This document shows positions 55,842-64,000 of a stretch of 64,000 nt of DNA, piece by piece. The notes beneath the pieces were generated by a model. It made no database searches, had not been told where the DNA came from, and was given only the letters and a program-made list of their open reading frames with translations. Position 1 is the stretch's first letter. Every line of letters begins with the position of its first letter. Both the position numbers and the translations under genes were made by a program. The DNA is from Pseudomonas nunensis (GTDB lineage Bacteria > Pseudomonadota > Gammaproteobacteria > Pseudomonadales > Pseudomonadaceae), in NCBI RefSeq assembly GCF_024296925.1, contig NZ_CP101125.1, forward strand, positions 4,714,501 through 4,778,500, in the 5' to 3' direction.

Positions 55842-56756
55842 TTAGCGCTGGAGTCGGTCCAACGCCTCGCCACTGCGCTTGAACCAGCCAATCAAATAAT
55901 CCGCCAGCACTTGGGTGCGCTTCGGCAACCCGCCCTGATAGGGATGCACCAGGTACATCGGCATGCGACGGGTCTGATAATCGCGCAGGAGCCAGCGCAA
56001 TCGGCCGTCAGCCAATTCCGCTTGCAGCAGGTACGAGGGCAAACGTGCGATGCCGGCGCCGGCCAGTGCCGCTTTCTTTAGCAGGCTGTAATGGTTGCTG
56101 GCGAACGGTCCCGAGACGCGAACCCGCAGCAATTCGTGTTGCTGGTGATAGAGCCATTCTTCGCGGCCACTGTAATGACTGTTGAGCAGGCAGCGGTGCT
56201 CAGCCAACGACTGCGGCGTCAGCGGTTCACCGTATTGCTCAAGGTAAGCCGGGCTGGCGCAAGTCATTTCGTTCCAGGCCAGCAGCGGTCGGGCCACCAG
56301 GCGTTCGTCGTTACCCACTTCGGAGCGAACCGCCAGGTCAAAACCGTCACGGGACAGATCTCGATAGTTGTTGCTCAGGTCGAGCTCGATCTGCACTTCG
56401 GGGTATTTACTGGAGAACTCCAGCAATAAACCATCGAAGAAGGTTTCCCCTAGCGACACCGGAACGGTCATACGTACCGGGCCGGCCATGTCGTCCTTCA
56501 ATCGCGCCAATGCCTGACGTGCTCGTTCCACTTGGACTACAAGCGCCTGCGCCTGCGGTAACAATGCCGCGCCCGCTGCCGTGAGACTCAAGCGCCTAGT
56601 GGTGCGTTGCAGCAGGACCACAGAGAACCGCGTCTCCAGAAGACTGATGCGCTTGGAGAGTTGGCCCTTGCTGCAACCCAATTGCTGGGCCGCCAGGGTA
56701 AAACTCCCGGCCTCGATCAACACCGCGAACGCCGCCAGGTCATCCATTTCGCTCAT
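55842..56756 (-). CDS. LysR-family regulator
   Basis: This 304-residue LysR regulator is read from the ATG at 56754-56756 (MSEMDDLAAFAVLIEAGSF). GGAAAC lies just upstream, and an earlier start is less likely. The HTH is TLAAQQLGCSKGQLSKRISLLETRF. It is divergent from a short-chain dehydrogenase gene, with 105 bases between starts. The classical arrangement is that the regulator controls its divergent neighbour. It resembles the CrgA/AaeR-like subgroup by general pattern only. Confidence 0.88.
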   Translation of the reverse strand: MSEMDDLAAFAVLIEAGSFTLAAQQLGCSKGQLSKRISLLETRFSVVLLQRTTRRLSLTAAGAALLPQAQALVVQVERARQALARLKDDMAGPVRMTVPVSLGETFFDGLLLEFSSKYPEVQIELDLSNNYRDLSRDGFDLAVRSEVGNDERLVARPLLAWNEMTCASPAYLEQYGEPLTPQSLAEHRCLLNSHYSGREEWLYHQQHELLRVRVSGPFASNHYSLLKKAALAGAGIARLPSYLLQAELADGRLRWLLRDYQTRRMPMYLVHPYQGGLPKRTQVLADYLIGWFKRSGEALDRLQR

Positions 56757-56861
56757 GGATTGTTTCCATTTGAAAACCAAAGGTTGCCTATTAGTGCGCT
56801 TATCCACAGAAAAAACCACTCTAGACTGATCCCTCGTTCAACCACTTCGAGGAACAGCACG

Positions 56862-57461
56862 ATGAAGATTCTTTTGATAGGCGCAGGCGGCACCATCGGT
56901 TCGGCGGTCGACAAAGAGTTGTCGCAACGCCACGAAGTCATCCGCATTGGCCGCAACAGCGGTGATTTGCATGTGGATATCAGCGACAGCGCCTCGATCC
57001 GCGCCCTGTTCGAAAAAACCGGCAAGTTCGATGCGCTGGTCTGCGCCGCCGGCAACGTGACCTTCGCCCCGCTGGATGAAATGACCGCAGACAGCTTCGC
57101 CCTGGGCCTGAAAGACAAGCTGATGGGCCAGGTCAATCTGCTGCTGATCGGCCGCGAATTCGCCAACGACGGCGCCTCGTTCACCTTCACCACCGGCGTG
57201 CTCAGCCACGACCCGATTCGCAGCGGTGCCTCGGCAGCGTTGGTCAACGGCGCGCTGGACAGCTTCGTTCGTGCTGCCGCCATCGAATTGCCACGTGGCC
57301 TGCGGGTGAACTCGATCAGCCCGACTGTGTTGCTGGAAGCCATGGGCAGTTACGCGCCTTATTTCCGGGGCTATAAGCCGGTTCCTGCAGCGGATGTGGC
57401 GTTGGCCTACGCCAAAAGTGTCGAAGGCTTGCAGACCGGTCAGACTTTCCACGTCGGTTAA
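56862..57461 (+). CDS. short-chain dehydrogenase/reductase
   Basis: This 199-residue small SDR has the nucleotide motif LLIGAGGTIGSAV at residues 4-16 and the strand end VCAAGNVTF. There is no YxxxK: the position reads SGASAALVNGALDSFVRAAA, so the usual catalytic Tyr and Lys are missing. It may bind NAD(P) without the classical reaction, as in atypical SDRs. It is divergent from the LysR gene. GAGGAA eight bases before the ATG supports this start over a longer reading. Confidence 0.85.
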   Translation: MKILLIGAGGTIGSAVDKELSQRHEVIRIGRNSGDLHVDISDSASIRALFEKTGKFDALVCAAGNVTFAPLDEMTADSFALGLKDKLMGQVNLLLIGREFANDGASFTFTTGVLSHDPIRSGASAALVNGALDSFVRAAAIELPRGLRVNSISPTVLLEAMGSYAPYFRGYKPVPAADVALAYAKSVEGLQTGQTFHVG

Positions 57462-57476
57462 ACCCGACACGATCCC

Positions 57477-57568
57477 TGTAGGAGCGAAGCTTGCTCGCGA
57501 AGGCGGCTGAACATTCAATAGGGATGTTGGCTGACACACCGCCTTCGCGAGCAAGCTTCGCTCCTACA
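57477..57568. repeat. REP doublet (class A/B hybrid)
   Basis: Arms TGTAGGAGCGAAGCTTGCTC and GAGCAAGCTTCGCTCCTACA mix features of both arm classes. It lies between the SDR and the lipoprotein gene. Confidence 0.87.
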
Positions 57569-57645
57569 GGAGATTGGGAATCGTCTGGGGTTGTGATGAA
57601 CGGTCAGGCTGCGTAACGTGGCGGCACTTGTCTGGAGAACCAAAG

Positions 57646-58299
57646 ATGCGTGTTGCCCGTTCCCTTGTCCTCGTTGCCCTGCTTCCGTTGTTCGCCGCAT
57701 GCCAGTTGTTCGATGGCCCGCGAGAAAGTGCTTCTCACGTGGGCCAGACCCGCATGCAGGGTCAGTTGACGGCGGCGGACGGCAAGCTGATGTTCCAGCC
57801 ATGCAATGAACAGCGCAGCCTGGTGGTCAACGACACCGGCGGCACCAGCGTGCTGCAAGAGGCCGCGAGCCTGGCCGATGATCAGGGCAAGTTGTTCGCC
57901 GACGTGCGTGGCCGGATCAATGGGAGCAGCCTTGATCTGGAACAGTTGTACCGTGTCGAGCGTTCGGGCACGGCGTGCGACGATCCCAATTTCAAACTGC
58001 TGATCCTGCGGGCTGCCGGCCATGGGCCGGAATGGAACGTCAAGGTCAGCGGCAAAGGCATGGCCATTGACCGTGCCGGCGAGCCACCGCTGGCGGTGCC
58101 CTACGTTGAAGAGCAATTGGGCGATGGCCGTTTCAATCTCAGCAGCGAAGCCAATGGCAAGCACATCGAACTGTGGGTCGCGCCGAATCGCTGCGTCGAC
58201 AGCAGCACCGGCAGCATCCAGCACATGAGCGCCGAACTGCGGATCGACGGCCAGGTGCAGCGCGGCTGCGGGTATTTCGGCGGCTCGCGTAACGACTGA
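57646..58299 (+). CDS. predicted lipoprotein, COG3650-like
   Basis: This 217-residue lipoprotein has a lipobox (LPLFAAC19). The chosen ATG has GGAG nine bases ahead. The C-terminal half (HIELWVAPNRCVD, then AELRIDGQVQRGCGYFGG) has the paired-cysteine pattern I associate with the COG3650/META-like domain. The N-terminal half (GQLTAADGKLMFQPCNEQRSLVV) has the copy expected of NlpE/META-like modules. Location at the outer membrane and the function are inferred or unknown. Confidence 0.75.
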   Translation: MRVARSLVLVALLPLFAACQLFDGPRESASHVGQTRMQGQLTAADGKLMFQPCNEQRSLVVNDTGGTSVLQEAASLADDQGKLFADVRGRINGSSLDLEQLYRVERSGTACDDPNFKLLILRAAGHGPEWNVKVSGKGMAIDRAGEPPLAVPYVEEQLGDGRFNLSSEANGKHIELWVAPNRCVDSSTGSIQHMSAELRIDGQVQRGCGYFGGSRND

Positions 58300-58393
58300 T
58301 CGTTTTTGCCTCACGGGACCGGCGTTTGGGGCTTATAATCGCCGCCTTCAAACGCCTTGGCGCAGTTGTGCGCCCCGCGAACCGGATCCTGTC

Positions 58394-60007
58394 ATGTTAC
58401 GAATCACCGAACTCAAGCTGCCAATCGACCATCCCGAAGAAGACCTGCGCCCTGCCATCGTGCAGCGCCTGGGCATCGCCAGTGATGACCTGCTCGATTT
58501 CACCTTGTTCAAGCGCAGCTACGATGCGCGCAAAAAATCCTCCGAACTGTGCTTCATCTACACCATCGACCTCACCGCCAAGGATGAGGCCGCGTTACTG
58601 CACAAGTTCGCCGATGACCGTAACGTCAACGTGGCGCCGGATGTCAGCTACAAAGTGGTCGGCCAGGCGCCGGCCGATCTGCAGCAACGCCCGATCGTGG
58701 TCGGTTTCGGCCCGTGCGGGATCTTCGCCGGGCTGCTGCTCGCGCAAATGGGCTTCAAGCCGATCATCCTCGAACGCGGCACCGAAGTGCGCCAGCGCAC
58801 CAAGGACACCTGGGGCCTGTGGCGCAAAAGCGTGCTCAACCCCGAATCCAACGTGCAGTTCGGTGAAGGCGGCGCGGGGACATTCTCCGACGGCAAGCTC
58901 TACAGCCAGATCAAGGACCCGAAATTCATCGGCCGCAAAGTCCTGCATGAGTTCGTGAAGGCCGGCGCGCCGGAAGAAATTCTCTACGTCAGCAAACCGC
59001 ACATCGGTACGTTCCGTCTGACCGGCGTGGTGGAAAACATGCGTGAGCAGATCCGTGCACTGGGCGGCGAAGTGCGCTTCCAGCAGCGCGTCACCGACGT
59101 GTTGATCGAAGACGGCCAACTGGTAGGCGTCGAGCTCAATGGCGGCGAGCAGATTCATTCGAAACACGTGATTCTGGCCCTCGGCCACAGTGCCCGCGAC
59201 ACCTTCCGCATGCTCCACGGCCGTGGCGTGTTCATGGAAGCCAAGCCGTTCTCGGTGGGTTTCCGCATCGAACACCCGCAGTCGCTGATCGACCGCGCGC
59301 GCCTGGGCAAATACGCCGGCCACCCGAAACTAGGGGCGGCCGATTACAAACTGGTGCACCACGCCAAAAACGGTCGCTCGGTCTACAGCTTCTGCATGTG
59401 CCCGGGCGGCACCGTGGTCGCCGCGACGTCCGAGCCGGGCCGCGTGGTCACCAACGGCATGAGCCAGTACTCGCGTAACGAGCGCAACGCCAACTCAGGG
59501 ATCGTCGTCGGCATTACCCCGGAAGTCGATTATCCGGGCGGTCCGCTGGCCGGCATCGAATTGCAGGAACGCCTGGAATCCCACGCCTTTGTGCTCGGCG
59601 GCAGCAACTACGAAGCGCCGGCGCAATTGGTCGGCGACTTTATTGCCGGCAAGCCTTCCACCGAGCTGGGCAGTGTCGAGCCGTCCTACAAACCGGGGGT
59701 TGCCTTGGGTGATCTGGCGCTGGCTCTGCCGGCGTTCGCCATCGAAGCAATTCGCGAAGCCTTGCCGGCGTTCGAGAAACAGATTCGCGGTTACTCGCTG
59801 CATGACGCGGTGTTGACCGGGATCGAGACGCGCACCTCGTCGCCGTTGCGGATTACCCGGAACGAGTCGATGCAGAGCTTGAACGTGAAAGGCCTGTTCC
59901 CGGCCGGTGAAGGCGCGGGTTATGCGGGCGGGATCTTGTCGGCGGGTGTCGATGGGATTCGGATTGCTGAAGCCGTGGCTCGCGATATCCTCGGCCTCGA
60001 GGCCTGA
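58394..60007 (+). CDS. FAD-dependent dehydrogenase, COG2509 type
   Basis: This 537-residue flavoprotein has an N-terminal extra domain (about residues 1-95) and then the dinucleotide motif IVVGFGPCGIFAGLLLAQMG (about 101-120). It continues with VQFGEGGAGTFSDGKLYS and the C-terminal PAGEGAGYAGGILSAGVDGIRIAEAV that places the flavin. Members are predicted FAD-dependent dehydrogenases, some linked to aromatic metabolism, without a defined reaction. It stands alone, with two REP doublets behind it. Confidence 0.86.
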   Translation: MLRITELKLPIDHPEEDLRPAIVQRLGIASDDLLDFTLFKRSYDARKKSSELCFIYTIDLTAKDEAALLHKFADDRNVNVAPDVSYKVVGQAPADLQQRPIVVGFGPCGIFAGLLLAQMGFKPIILERGTEVRQRTKDTWGLWRKSVLNPESNVQFGEGGAGTFSDGKLYSQIKDPKFIGRKVLHEFVKAGAPEEILYVSKPHIGTFRLTGVVENMREQIRALGGEVRFQQRVTDVLIEDGQLVGVELNGGEQIHSKHVILALGHSARDTFRMLHGRGVFMEAKPFSVGFRIEHPQSLIDRARLGKYAGHPKLGAADYKLVHHAKNGRSVYSFCMCPGGTVVAATSEPGRVVTNGMSQYSRNERNANSGIVVGITPEVDYPGGPLAGIELQERLESHAFVLGGSNYEAPAQLVGDFIAGKPSTELGSVEPSYKPGVALGDLALALPAFAIEAIREALPAFEKQIRGYSLHDAVLTGIETRTSSPLRITRNESMQSLNVKGLFPAGEGAGYAGGILSAGVDGIRIAEAVARDILGLEA

Positions 60008-60036
60008 TCGGCAATCCCTGAACCACTGCAAAACCC

Positions 60037-60126
60037 TGTGGGAGCGAGCTTGCTCGCGATAGCGGTCATTCATGCAACGGAAATGTTGTCTGATCCACCG
60101 TATTCGCGAGCAAGCCCGCTCCCACA
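60037..60126. repeat. REP doublet 1 of a tandem pair
   Basis: Arms TGTGGGAGCGAGCTTGCTCG and CGAGCAAGCCCGCTCCCACA. It is followed 46 bases later by a second doublet. Confidence 0.87.
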
Positions 60127-60172
60127 TTGGTTTCTGGGTGTGCCTGCAATTCGTGTCAGTCCATAAATCCCC

Positions 60173-60262
60173 TGTGGGAGCGGGCTTGCTCGCGAAAGCG
60201 GCCTTTCATTCAACAGAAATGTTGGCTGATCCACCGTATTCGCGAGCAAGCCCGCTCCCACA
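60173..60262. repeat. REP doublet 2 of a tandem pair
   Basis: Arms TGTGGGAGCGGGCTTGCTCG and CGAGCAAGCCCGCTCCCACA. The internal sequence (AACAGAAATGTTGGCTGATC region) closely matches that of the first copy, suggesting local duplication. Confidence 0.9.
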
Positions 60263-60280
60263 TTTTTGATCTTCGGTGTG

Positions 60281-61375
60281 TCAGATATTGGCGCGCAGCA
60301 CAGTCGTTGGCAGCGGATTGCCGCGTTCGACACTGGCCGCCACGGCATCGATCAAGCCACTCAATTCATAACCCTGGCTCTTGAGCCAATCCTGGTCGTA
60401 ATAGGTGGTGGCGTAACGTTCGCCGCCGTCGCACAGGATCGCCACGATCGACCCCGACTCCCCCGCCGCAACCATCTGCTGGGCCGCGATCAACGCGCCG
60501 ATCAGGTTGGTGCCGCTCGACCCGCCCACGCGCCGACCCAAACGCTGCGCCAGATAATGCATGGCCGCCAGCGACAGAGCATCCGGCACTTTGACCATTG
60601 CATCGATCACCTTGGGCAGGAATGACGCTTCCACCCTCGGCCGGCCAATCCCTTCGATCCGCGAACCGCAGTCCAGGCGCAACGTCGCATCGCCAGTCTG
60701 GTAGTAGTCGAAAAACACCGAGCGCTCCGCATCGGCACACAGCACGCGGGTGCAATGCTGACGATAACGCACGTAACGGCCGAGGGTCGCGGTGGTGCCG
60801 CCGGTGCCGGGGCTGGAGATCAGCCAGCTCGGCTCCGGGTGCTTTTCAAAACGCATCTGCTGGAATATCGACTCGGCAATGTTGTTGTTCGCCCTCCAGT
60901 CAGTGGCGCGCTCGGCGAAGGTGAACTGGTCGATAAAGTGGCCGTCATGCTCGCGAGCAAGGCGCTCGGACTCGGCGTAGATCTGGGTCGGATCATCCAC
61001 CAAATGACTCTTGCCACCATAAAACGCAATCTGCGCGATCTTCTCTTTGGAAGTGGTCGCCGGCATCACCGCAATAAACGGCAAGCCCAGCAAACGGGCG
61101 AAGTACGCCTCGGAAATCGCCGTCGAACCGCTGGACGCCTCGATCACCGGCGCGCCGGGCTTGAGCCAGCCGTTACATAGCGCATAGAGGAACAACGAAC
61201 GGGCCAATCGATGTTTCAGGCTACCAGTGGGATGGCTGGACTCATCCTTGAAATACAACTCGATGCCCGGCAAGCCCGGTAGCGGCAAGGGAATCAGATG
61301 GGTGTCGGCGCTGCGCTGGAAGTCGGCTTCAATGATCCGGATGGCTTCGCGGGCCCACTGTCGGTTGTCGCTCAT
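60281..61375 (-). CDS. cysteine synthase-like PLP enzyme
   Basis: This 364-residue fold-type II PLP enzyme belongs to the cysteine synthase/cystathionine beta-synthase superfamily. The PLP-binding lysine is in [11 protein letters not shown], the substrate loop is [12 protein letters not shown], and the phosphate loop is [12 protein letters not shown]. There is no C-terminal CBS domain, and the sequence diverges enough from CysK/CysM that the substrate is uncertain. It is divergent from nhaA, with 258 bases between. Confidence 0.85.
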   Translation of the reverse strand: MSDNRQWAREAIRIIEADFQRSADTHLIPLPLPGLPGIELYFKDESSHPTGSLKHRLARSLFLYALCNGWLKPGAPVIEASSGSTAISEAYFARLLGLPFIAVMPATTSKEKIAQIAFYGGKSHLVDDPTQIYAESERLAREHDGHFIDQFTFAERATDWRANNNIAESIFQQMRFEKHPEPSWLISSPGTGGTTATLGRYVRYRQHCTRVLCADAERSVFFDYYQTGDATLRLDCGSRIEGIGRPRVEASFLPKVIDAMVKVPDALSLAAMHYLAQRLGRRVGGSSGTNLIGALIAAQQMVAAGESGSIVAILCDGGERYATTYYDQDWLKSQGYELSGLIDAVAASVERGNPLPTTVLRANI

Positions 61376-61633
61376 GGTGGTGATCTCGTTGAATCAGGCA
61401 AGAGTCGGCCTTGTTTCAAGGCTCAGCCCACAAGCTTAGGAAAATTCCTGCATCACGCACAGATACAGCTGAGGTCCAATACGCCCGGTAACTGCTAGGC
61501 TCAGTCCTCGTTGGGTGTTGCTGGCGTCCGCGTCGCAATGCCATATAACAAAAAAGAATATAACTTTTGTTTTAACAACTAACGGTACGGGTTAGGGTGT
61601 GCCACCTTTTGAATTCATCGATGGAGAGCGACC

Positions 61634-62821
61634 TTGCCTCTGCGTAGCACTTTCACGCGTTTCTTTCAGTTGGAAGCTGCCAGCGGTCTGTTACTGATCG
61701 CCGCTGCAGCCCTGGCTTTAATCATCAACAACTCTTCGTTGTCGTGGCTGTATAACGGCCTGCTGGACACCCCCGTGGTGGCCCAGATCGGCGCGTTGAA
61801 AATCGCCAAGCCCCTGCTGCTGTGGATCAACGACGGCCTGATGGCCATGTTCTTCCTGCTGATCGGCCTGGAAGTGAAGCGCGAAGTCCTCGATGGCCAG
61901 TTGTCCAAGCCTTCGCAAATCGTCCTGCCCGGGGCGGCGGCGATTGGCGGCATGGTGGTGCCGGCGCTCGTCTACTGGTTTCTCAACCGTGATGACCCGA
62001 CGGCGCTGGGTGGCTGGGCGATTCCAATGGCTACCGACATTGCCTTCGCCCTCGGCGTACTGGCCTTGCTAGGCAAACGTGTGCCGGTGTCGCTCAAGCT
62101 GTTCCTGATGACCCTGGCAATCATTGATGACCTGGGCGCCATCATCGTTATCGCGATTTTCTATTCCGGCACACTGTCGACCTTGTCCCTGGCATTGGCG
62201 GGGGCCTGCATCGTCGCGTTGATTGCGATGAACCGGCTCGGCGTGGTCAAGCTCGGGCCGTACATGATCATCGGTTTGATCCTGTGGGTGTGCGTGCTCA
62301 AGAGCGGTGTCCACGCGACACTGGCCGGCGTGACCCTCGCGTTCTGCATTCCACTGCGCACCAAGAACGCTGAACCTTCACCGCTGATGACCCTGGAACA
62401 CGCCCTGCATCCGTGGGTGGCTTACGGCATCCTGCCGCTGTTTGCCTTCGCCAACGCCGGCCTGTCCCTGAGCGGCGTGACCCTGGAAAGCTTCACCCAC
62501 CACGTGCCGATGGGCATCGCCATCGGCCTGCTGCTGGGCAAAACCGTCGGCGTCTTCGGCCTGACCTGGCTGGCCGTAAAGGTCGGCATCGCCGCCCTGC
62601 CCCAAGGCGCCAATTGGGGCCAGGTGCTGGGCGTCGCGATCCTCTGCGGCATCGGTTTCACCATGAGCCTGTTTGTCGGTTCCCTGGCATTCGTGCCGGG
62701 TGCCAGTGAATACGCCGGGATGGACCGAATGGGGATCTTGACCGGTTCGATTCTGGCGGCGTTGATCGGTTATGCGGTGACGGCGGCGGCGAGTCGCAAG
62801 AGCGCCGCGCTGCAATCCTGA
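61634..62821 (+). CDS. nhaA: Na+/H+ antiporter NhaA
   Basis: This 395-residue NhaA-type antiporter has the three acidic residues of the ion path: the Asp in [12 protein letters not shown] and the pair in [15 protein letters not shown]. The start is TTG at 61634-61636, giving [23 protein letters not shown] lies about five bases ahead, and no ATG fits. The upstream region is AT-rich with an inverted AACAAAA...TTTTGTT element, a possible regulator site or promoter. Confidence 0.92.
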   Translation: MPLRSTFTRFFQLEAASGLLLIAAAALALIINNSSLSWLYNGLLDTPVVAQIGALKIAKPLLLWINDGLMAMFFLLIGLEVKREVLDGQLSKPSQIVLPGAAAIGGMVVPALVYWFLNRDDPTALGGWAIPMATDIAFALGVLALLGKRVPVSLKLFLMTLAIIDDLGAIIVIAIFYSGTLSTLSLALAGACIVALIAMNRLGVVKLGPYMIIGLILWVCVLKSGVHATLAGVTLAFCIPLRTKNAEPSPLMTLEHALHPWVAYGILPLFAFANAGLSLSGVTLESFTHHVPMGIAIGLLLGKTVGVFGLTWLAVKVGIAALPQGANWGQVLGVAILCGIGFTMSLFVGSLAFVPGASEYAGMDRMGILTGSILAALIGYAVTAAASRKSAALQS

Positions 62822-62941
62822 GTGACAGAGAACACTCCTAGGGATATCAGAGACTCGTCCTACAGCCACGCTTAGCCACATTCGTTAACGTCGTGCAGCC
62901 TCCTTTCGAGGCTGTCGACGGACGAATTTCAAGGACGATCA

Positions 62942-64000
62942 GTGGCTGGCAACAAGGACATTCCCCGGGTTAAGAACCCGCCGTCAGGTGACGGACATCG
63001 CGTCACCTACCGCTTCATGACCGCCGCCGAACTGGCCGAGCGAGACGCCCGGCAGCAAGCCTACGACGACATGCTCGCGAGGCAAGCAGCCTTCGAACGC
63101 AATCTTCCAGTCACTTCTTCTAAAGACGAAATCCCTCGCGCGGGATGCGTCTTCGCCAAGTCCTGCAAGTTGCCGGACGCCATCATCGACTACGCCAATC
63201 CTTCTGGGATGGTGCCCACCGACAGCCTCAACGATTACGGGGAAGTTACCTGGCTCGGTGCTCGCGAGGCAGACGATGCAGGGCTGCTGAATCTGCAAAC
63301 GATCAGCGCCAATACCCTCCCGCTGGGCATCGGACATATCGCTTTACGCGCCTCGGCCATTTCTGCCTTGCCATCCATAGGCGCAGCAGGCGCCACCGTA
63401 TTGGCCGGTTTGGTGGCGCTGTTCTGGACGCCGAGCCTGGGCGATAGCGCGCTTTATACCGAAGACCAACTGCGCGCCCTGAAACAGGCTCGCACGCGTG
63501 TTCGGTTAAGGGTCGAGCAACAGGCTGACGGCAGTCTCAAGGGTTACGCCTTTTACACCGGCAAGAACCGCGATTGGGAAATGGTTGATGTCGCGCAGTT
63601 CGAGTTACTCGGCAGTCAGCAGGTGGCGGACCTCGGGGACGGCATTGAACTGATCTGGACGCCGGCGGTGGATGGGTCCGACATTCTCGGCATTCCGGCT
63701 TTGGAAGCTGCGCCGCAGGCGCCACATATCTGGGTTTACCCGCCGACGGAAGCGGCAGATAGCATCATCGTGAACCCGGTTTACCCGCCTGAGTACAAGG
63801 ATTTCATTCTTGTGTTTCCGGTGGGGTCGGGGGTTAAGCCGGTTTATATAGTGGTGAGTGTTTCCGACCACAAATATCATCAGGCGCCAAAGGGCCTTAC
63901 TGCTTTTCCGGATGCAGTGAAAGACAAAGCAAGGAGCAACGTTCAAGGTGGGGGCAGCCTGCGCAAACGCTGGAAAGACCGCAAAGGACGTATTTACGAG
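62942..64000 (+). CDS. pyocin S-type/colicin E3-like ribonuclease toxin, 3' end outside window
   Basis: A GTG start (AAGGA six bases ahead) opens 353 codons up to the last base. The protein has a charged helical N-terminus (about 1-60), a segment GCVFAKSCKLPDAIIDYANP (69-88) with two cysteines, and then a stretch matching pyocin S domains (about 115-305). That stretch includes a hydrophobic helix at 146-162 and the strand HIWVYPPTEAADSIIVNPVY. At 309-353 the sequence DHKYHQAPKG...GGGSLRKRWKDRKGRIYE matches the start of the colicin E3 16S rRNA-cleaving domain. The E3 catalytic D, H, E and R lie after this point, so the key residues are beyond the edge. With about 45 residues to come, the protein would be about 400 residues, short for a pyocin. 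Confidence 0.86.
   Translation, partial: MAGNKDIPRVKNPPSGDGHRVTYRFMTAAELAERDARQQAYDDMLARQAAFERNLPVTSSKDEIPRAGCVFAKSCKLPDAIIDYANPSGMVPTDSLNDYGEVTWLGAREADDAGLLNLQTISANTLPLGIGHIALRASAISALPSIGAAGATVLAGLVALFWTPSLGDSALYTEDQLRALKQARTRVRLRVEQQADGSLKGYAFYTGKNRDWEMVDVAQFELLGSQQVADLGDGIELIWTPAVDGSDILGIPALEAAPQAPHIWVYPPTEAADSIIVNPVYPPEYKDFILVFPVGSGVKPVYIVVSVSDHKYHQAPKGLTAFPDAVKDKARSNVQGGGSLRKRWKDRKGRIYE

Noticed and set aside
60037..60262. Repeated arms suggesting a CRISPR array
   Set aside because: The repeats are inverted palindromic pairs with similar inner sequence, not direct repeats with unique equal spacers, and no cas genes are present.
62822..62941. LexA-type SOS box before the toxin gene
   Set aside because: I found no CTGT-N8-ACAG type site. 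The hairpin CAGCCTC...GAGGCTG at 62896-62914 is not a LexA box.
1..64000. tRNA, rRNA, insertion sequence or prophage genes
   Set aside because: None were recognised when reading both strands. Hairpins and repeats seen are REP elements, terminators or operators.

Overview
The window is a stretch of chromosome from a Pseudomonas of the fluorescens/putida type. The evidence is a GC-rich codon pattern, 17 copies of short palindromic REP doublets of the kind that litter Pseudomonas genomes (arms such as GTGGGAGCGGGCTTGCTCGC), a TtgR/EmhR-controlled RND efflux operon with a Pseudomonas-type operator, a complete pca (protocatechuate) locus with PcaR boxes, olsBA, xenB, the bra branched-chain amino acid transport operon and a CcoM-type mini-subunit. 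I see no tRNA, rRNA, insertion sequence, prophage or CRISPR array. About 57 protein genes are supported.

Layout. 1-8.6 kb: the 3' part of a periplasmic beta-glucosidase (bglX), a cardiolipin synthase with a YceI protein, a serine hydrolase coupled to a small membrane protein, an acyl-CoA dehydrogenase-like protein, the ornithine lipid genes olsBA, and acpH. 8.6-11.3 kb: an ArsR-MFS-xenB operon behind a promoter with repeated palindromic operators. 11.5-12.1 kb: an unrecognised orphan gene. 12.4-19.1 kb: ttgR/emhR divergent from a MexAB-OprM-type RND pump. 19.5-31.9 kb: an OprD-family porin convergent with the whole beta-ketoadipate branch for protocatechuate (pcaI-J-F-H-G-T-B-D-C, pcaK, pcaR). 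PcaR-like boxes lie in front of pcaR, pcaK and pcaI, and a 17-base match lies in front of the porin. Together these give a porin, an inner-membrane symporter and the enzymes from protocatechuate to succinyl-CoA plus acetyl-CoA in one locus.

32-46.9 kb: a phosphate permease, two small genes not usually noticed (a 37-residue CcoM-like protein under an ANR-type box, and a 53-residue basic protein), a LysR-RidA-class V aminotransferase trio, rapA, an MFS transporter, a zinc/iron-cluster protein, and an MHYT-GGDEF-EAL cyclic-di-GMP protein whose tail overlaps a convergent beta-hydroxyacid dehydrogenase by 110 bases.

47.1-49.3 kb holds a 731-residue protein carrying the FtsZ/tubulin nucleotide-binding signature, standing alone with no division genes nearby. 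It is the best candidate in the window for an undescribed system. 49.6-55.3 kb: a DUF2288 protein and braCDEFG. 55.3-62.8 kb: an orphan acyl carrier protein, a LysR regulator divergent from a short-chain dehydrogenase, a lipoprotein, an FAD-dependent dehydrogenase, a cysteine-synthase-like PLP enzyme and nhaA.

The window ends inside a bacteriocin-like toxin gene (62942 to the edge). It joins a pyocin S translocation-type domain to the start of a colicin E3-type 16S rRNA-cleaving nuclease domain. The protein is unusually short for an S-type pyocin, and its immunity gene must lie beyond the edge.
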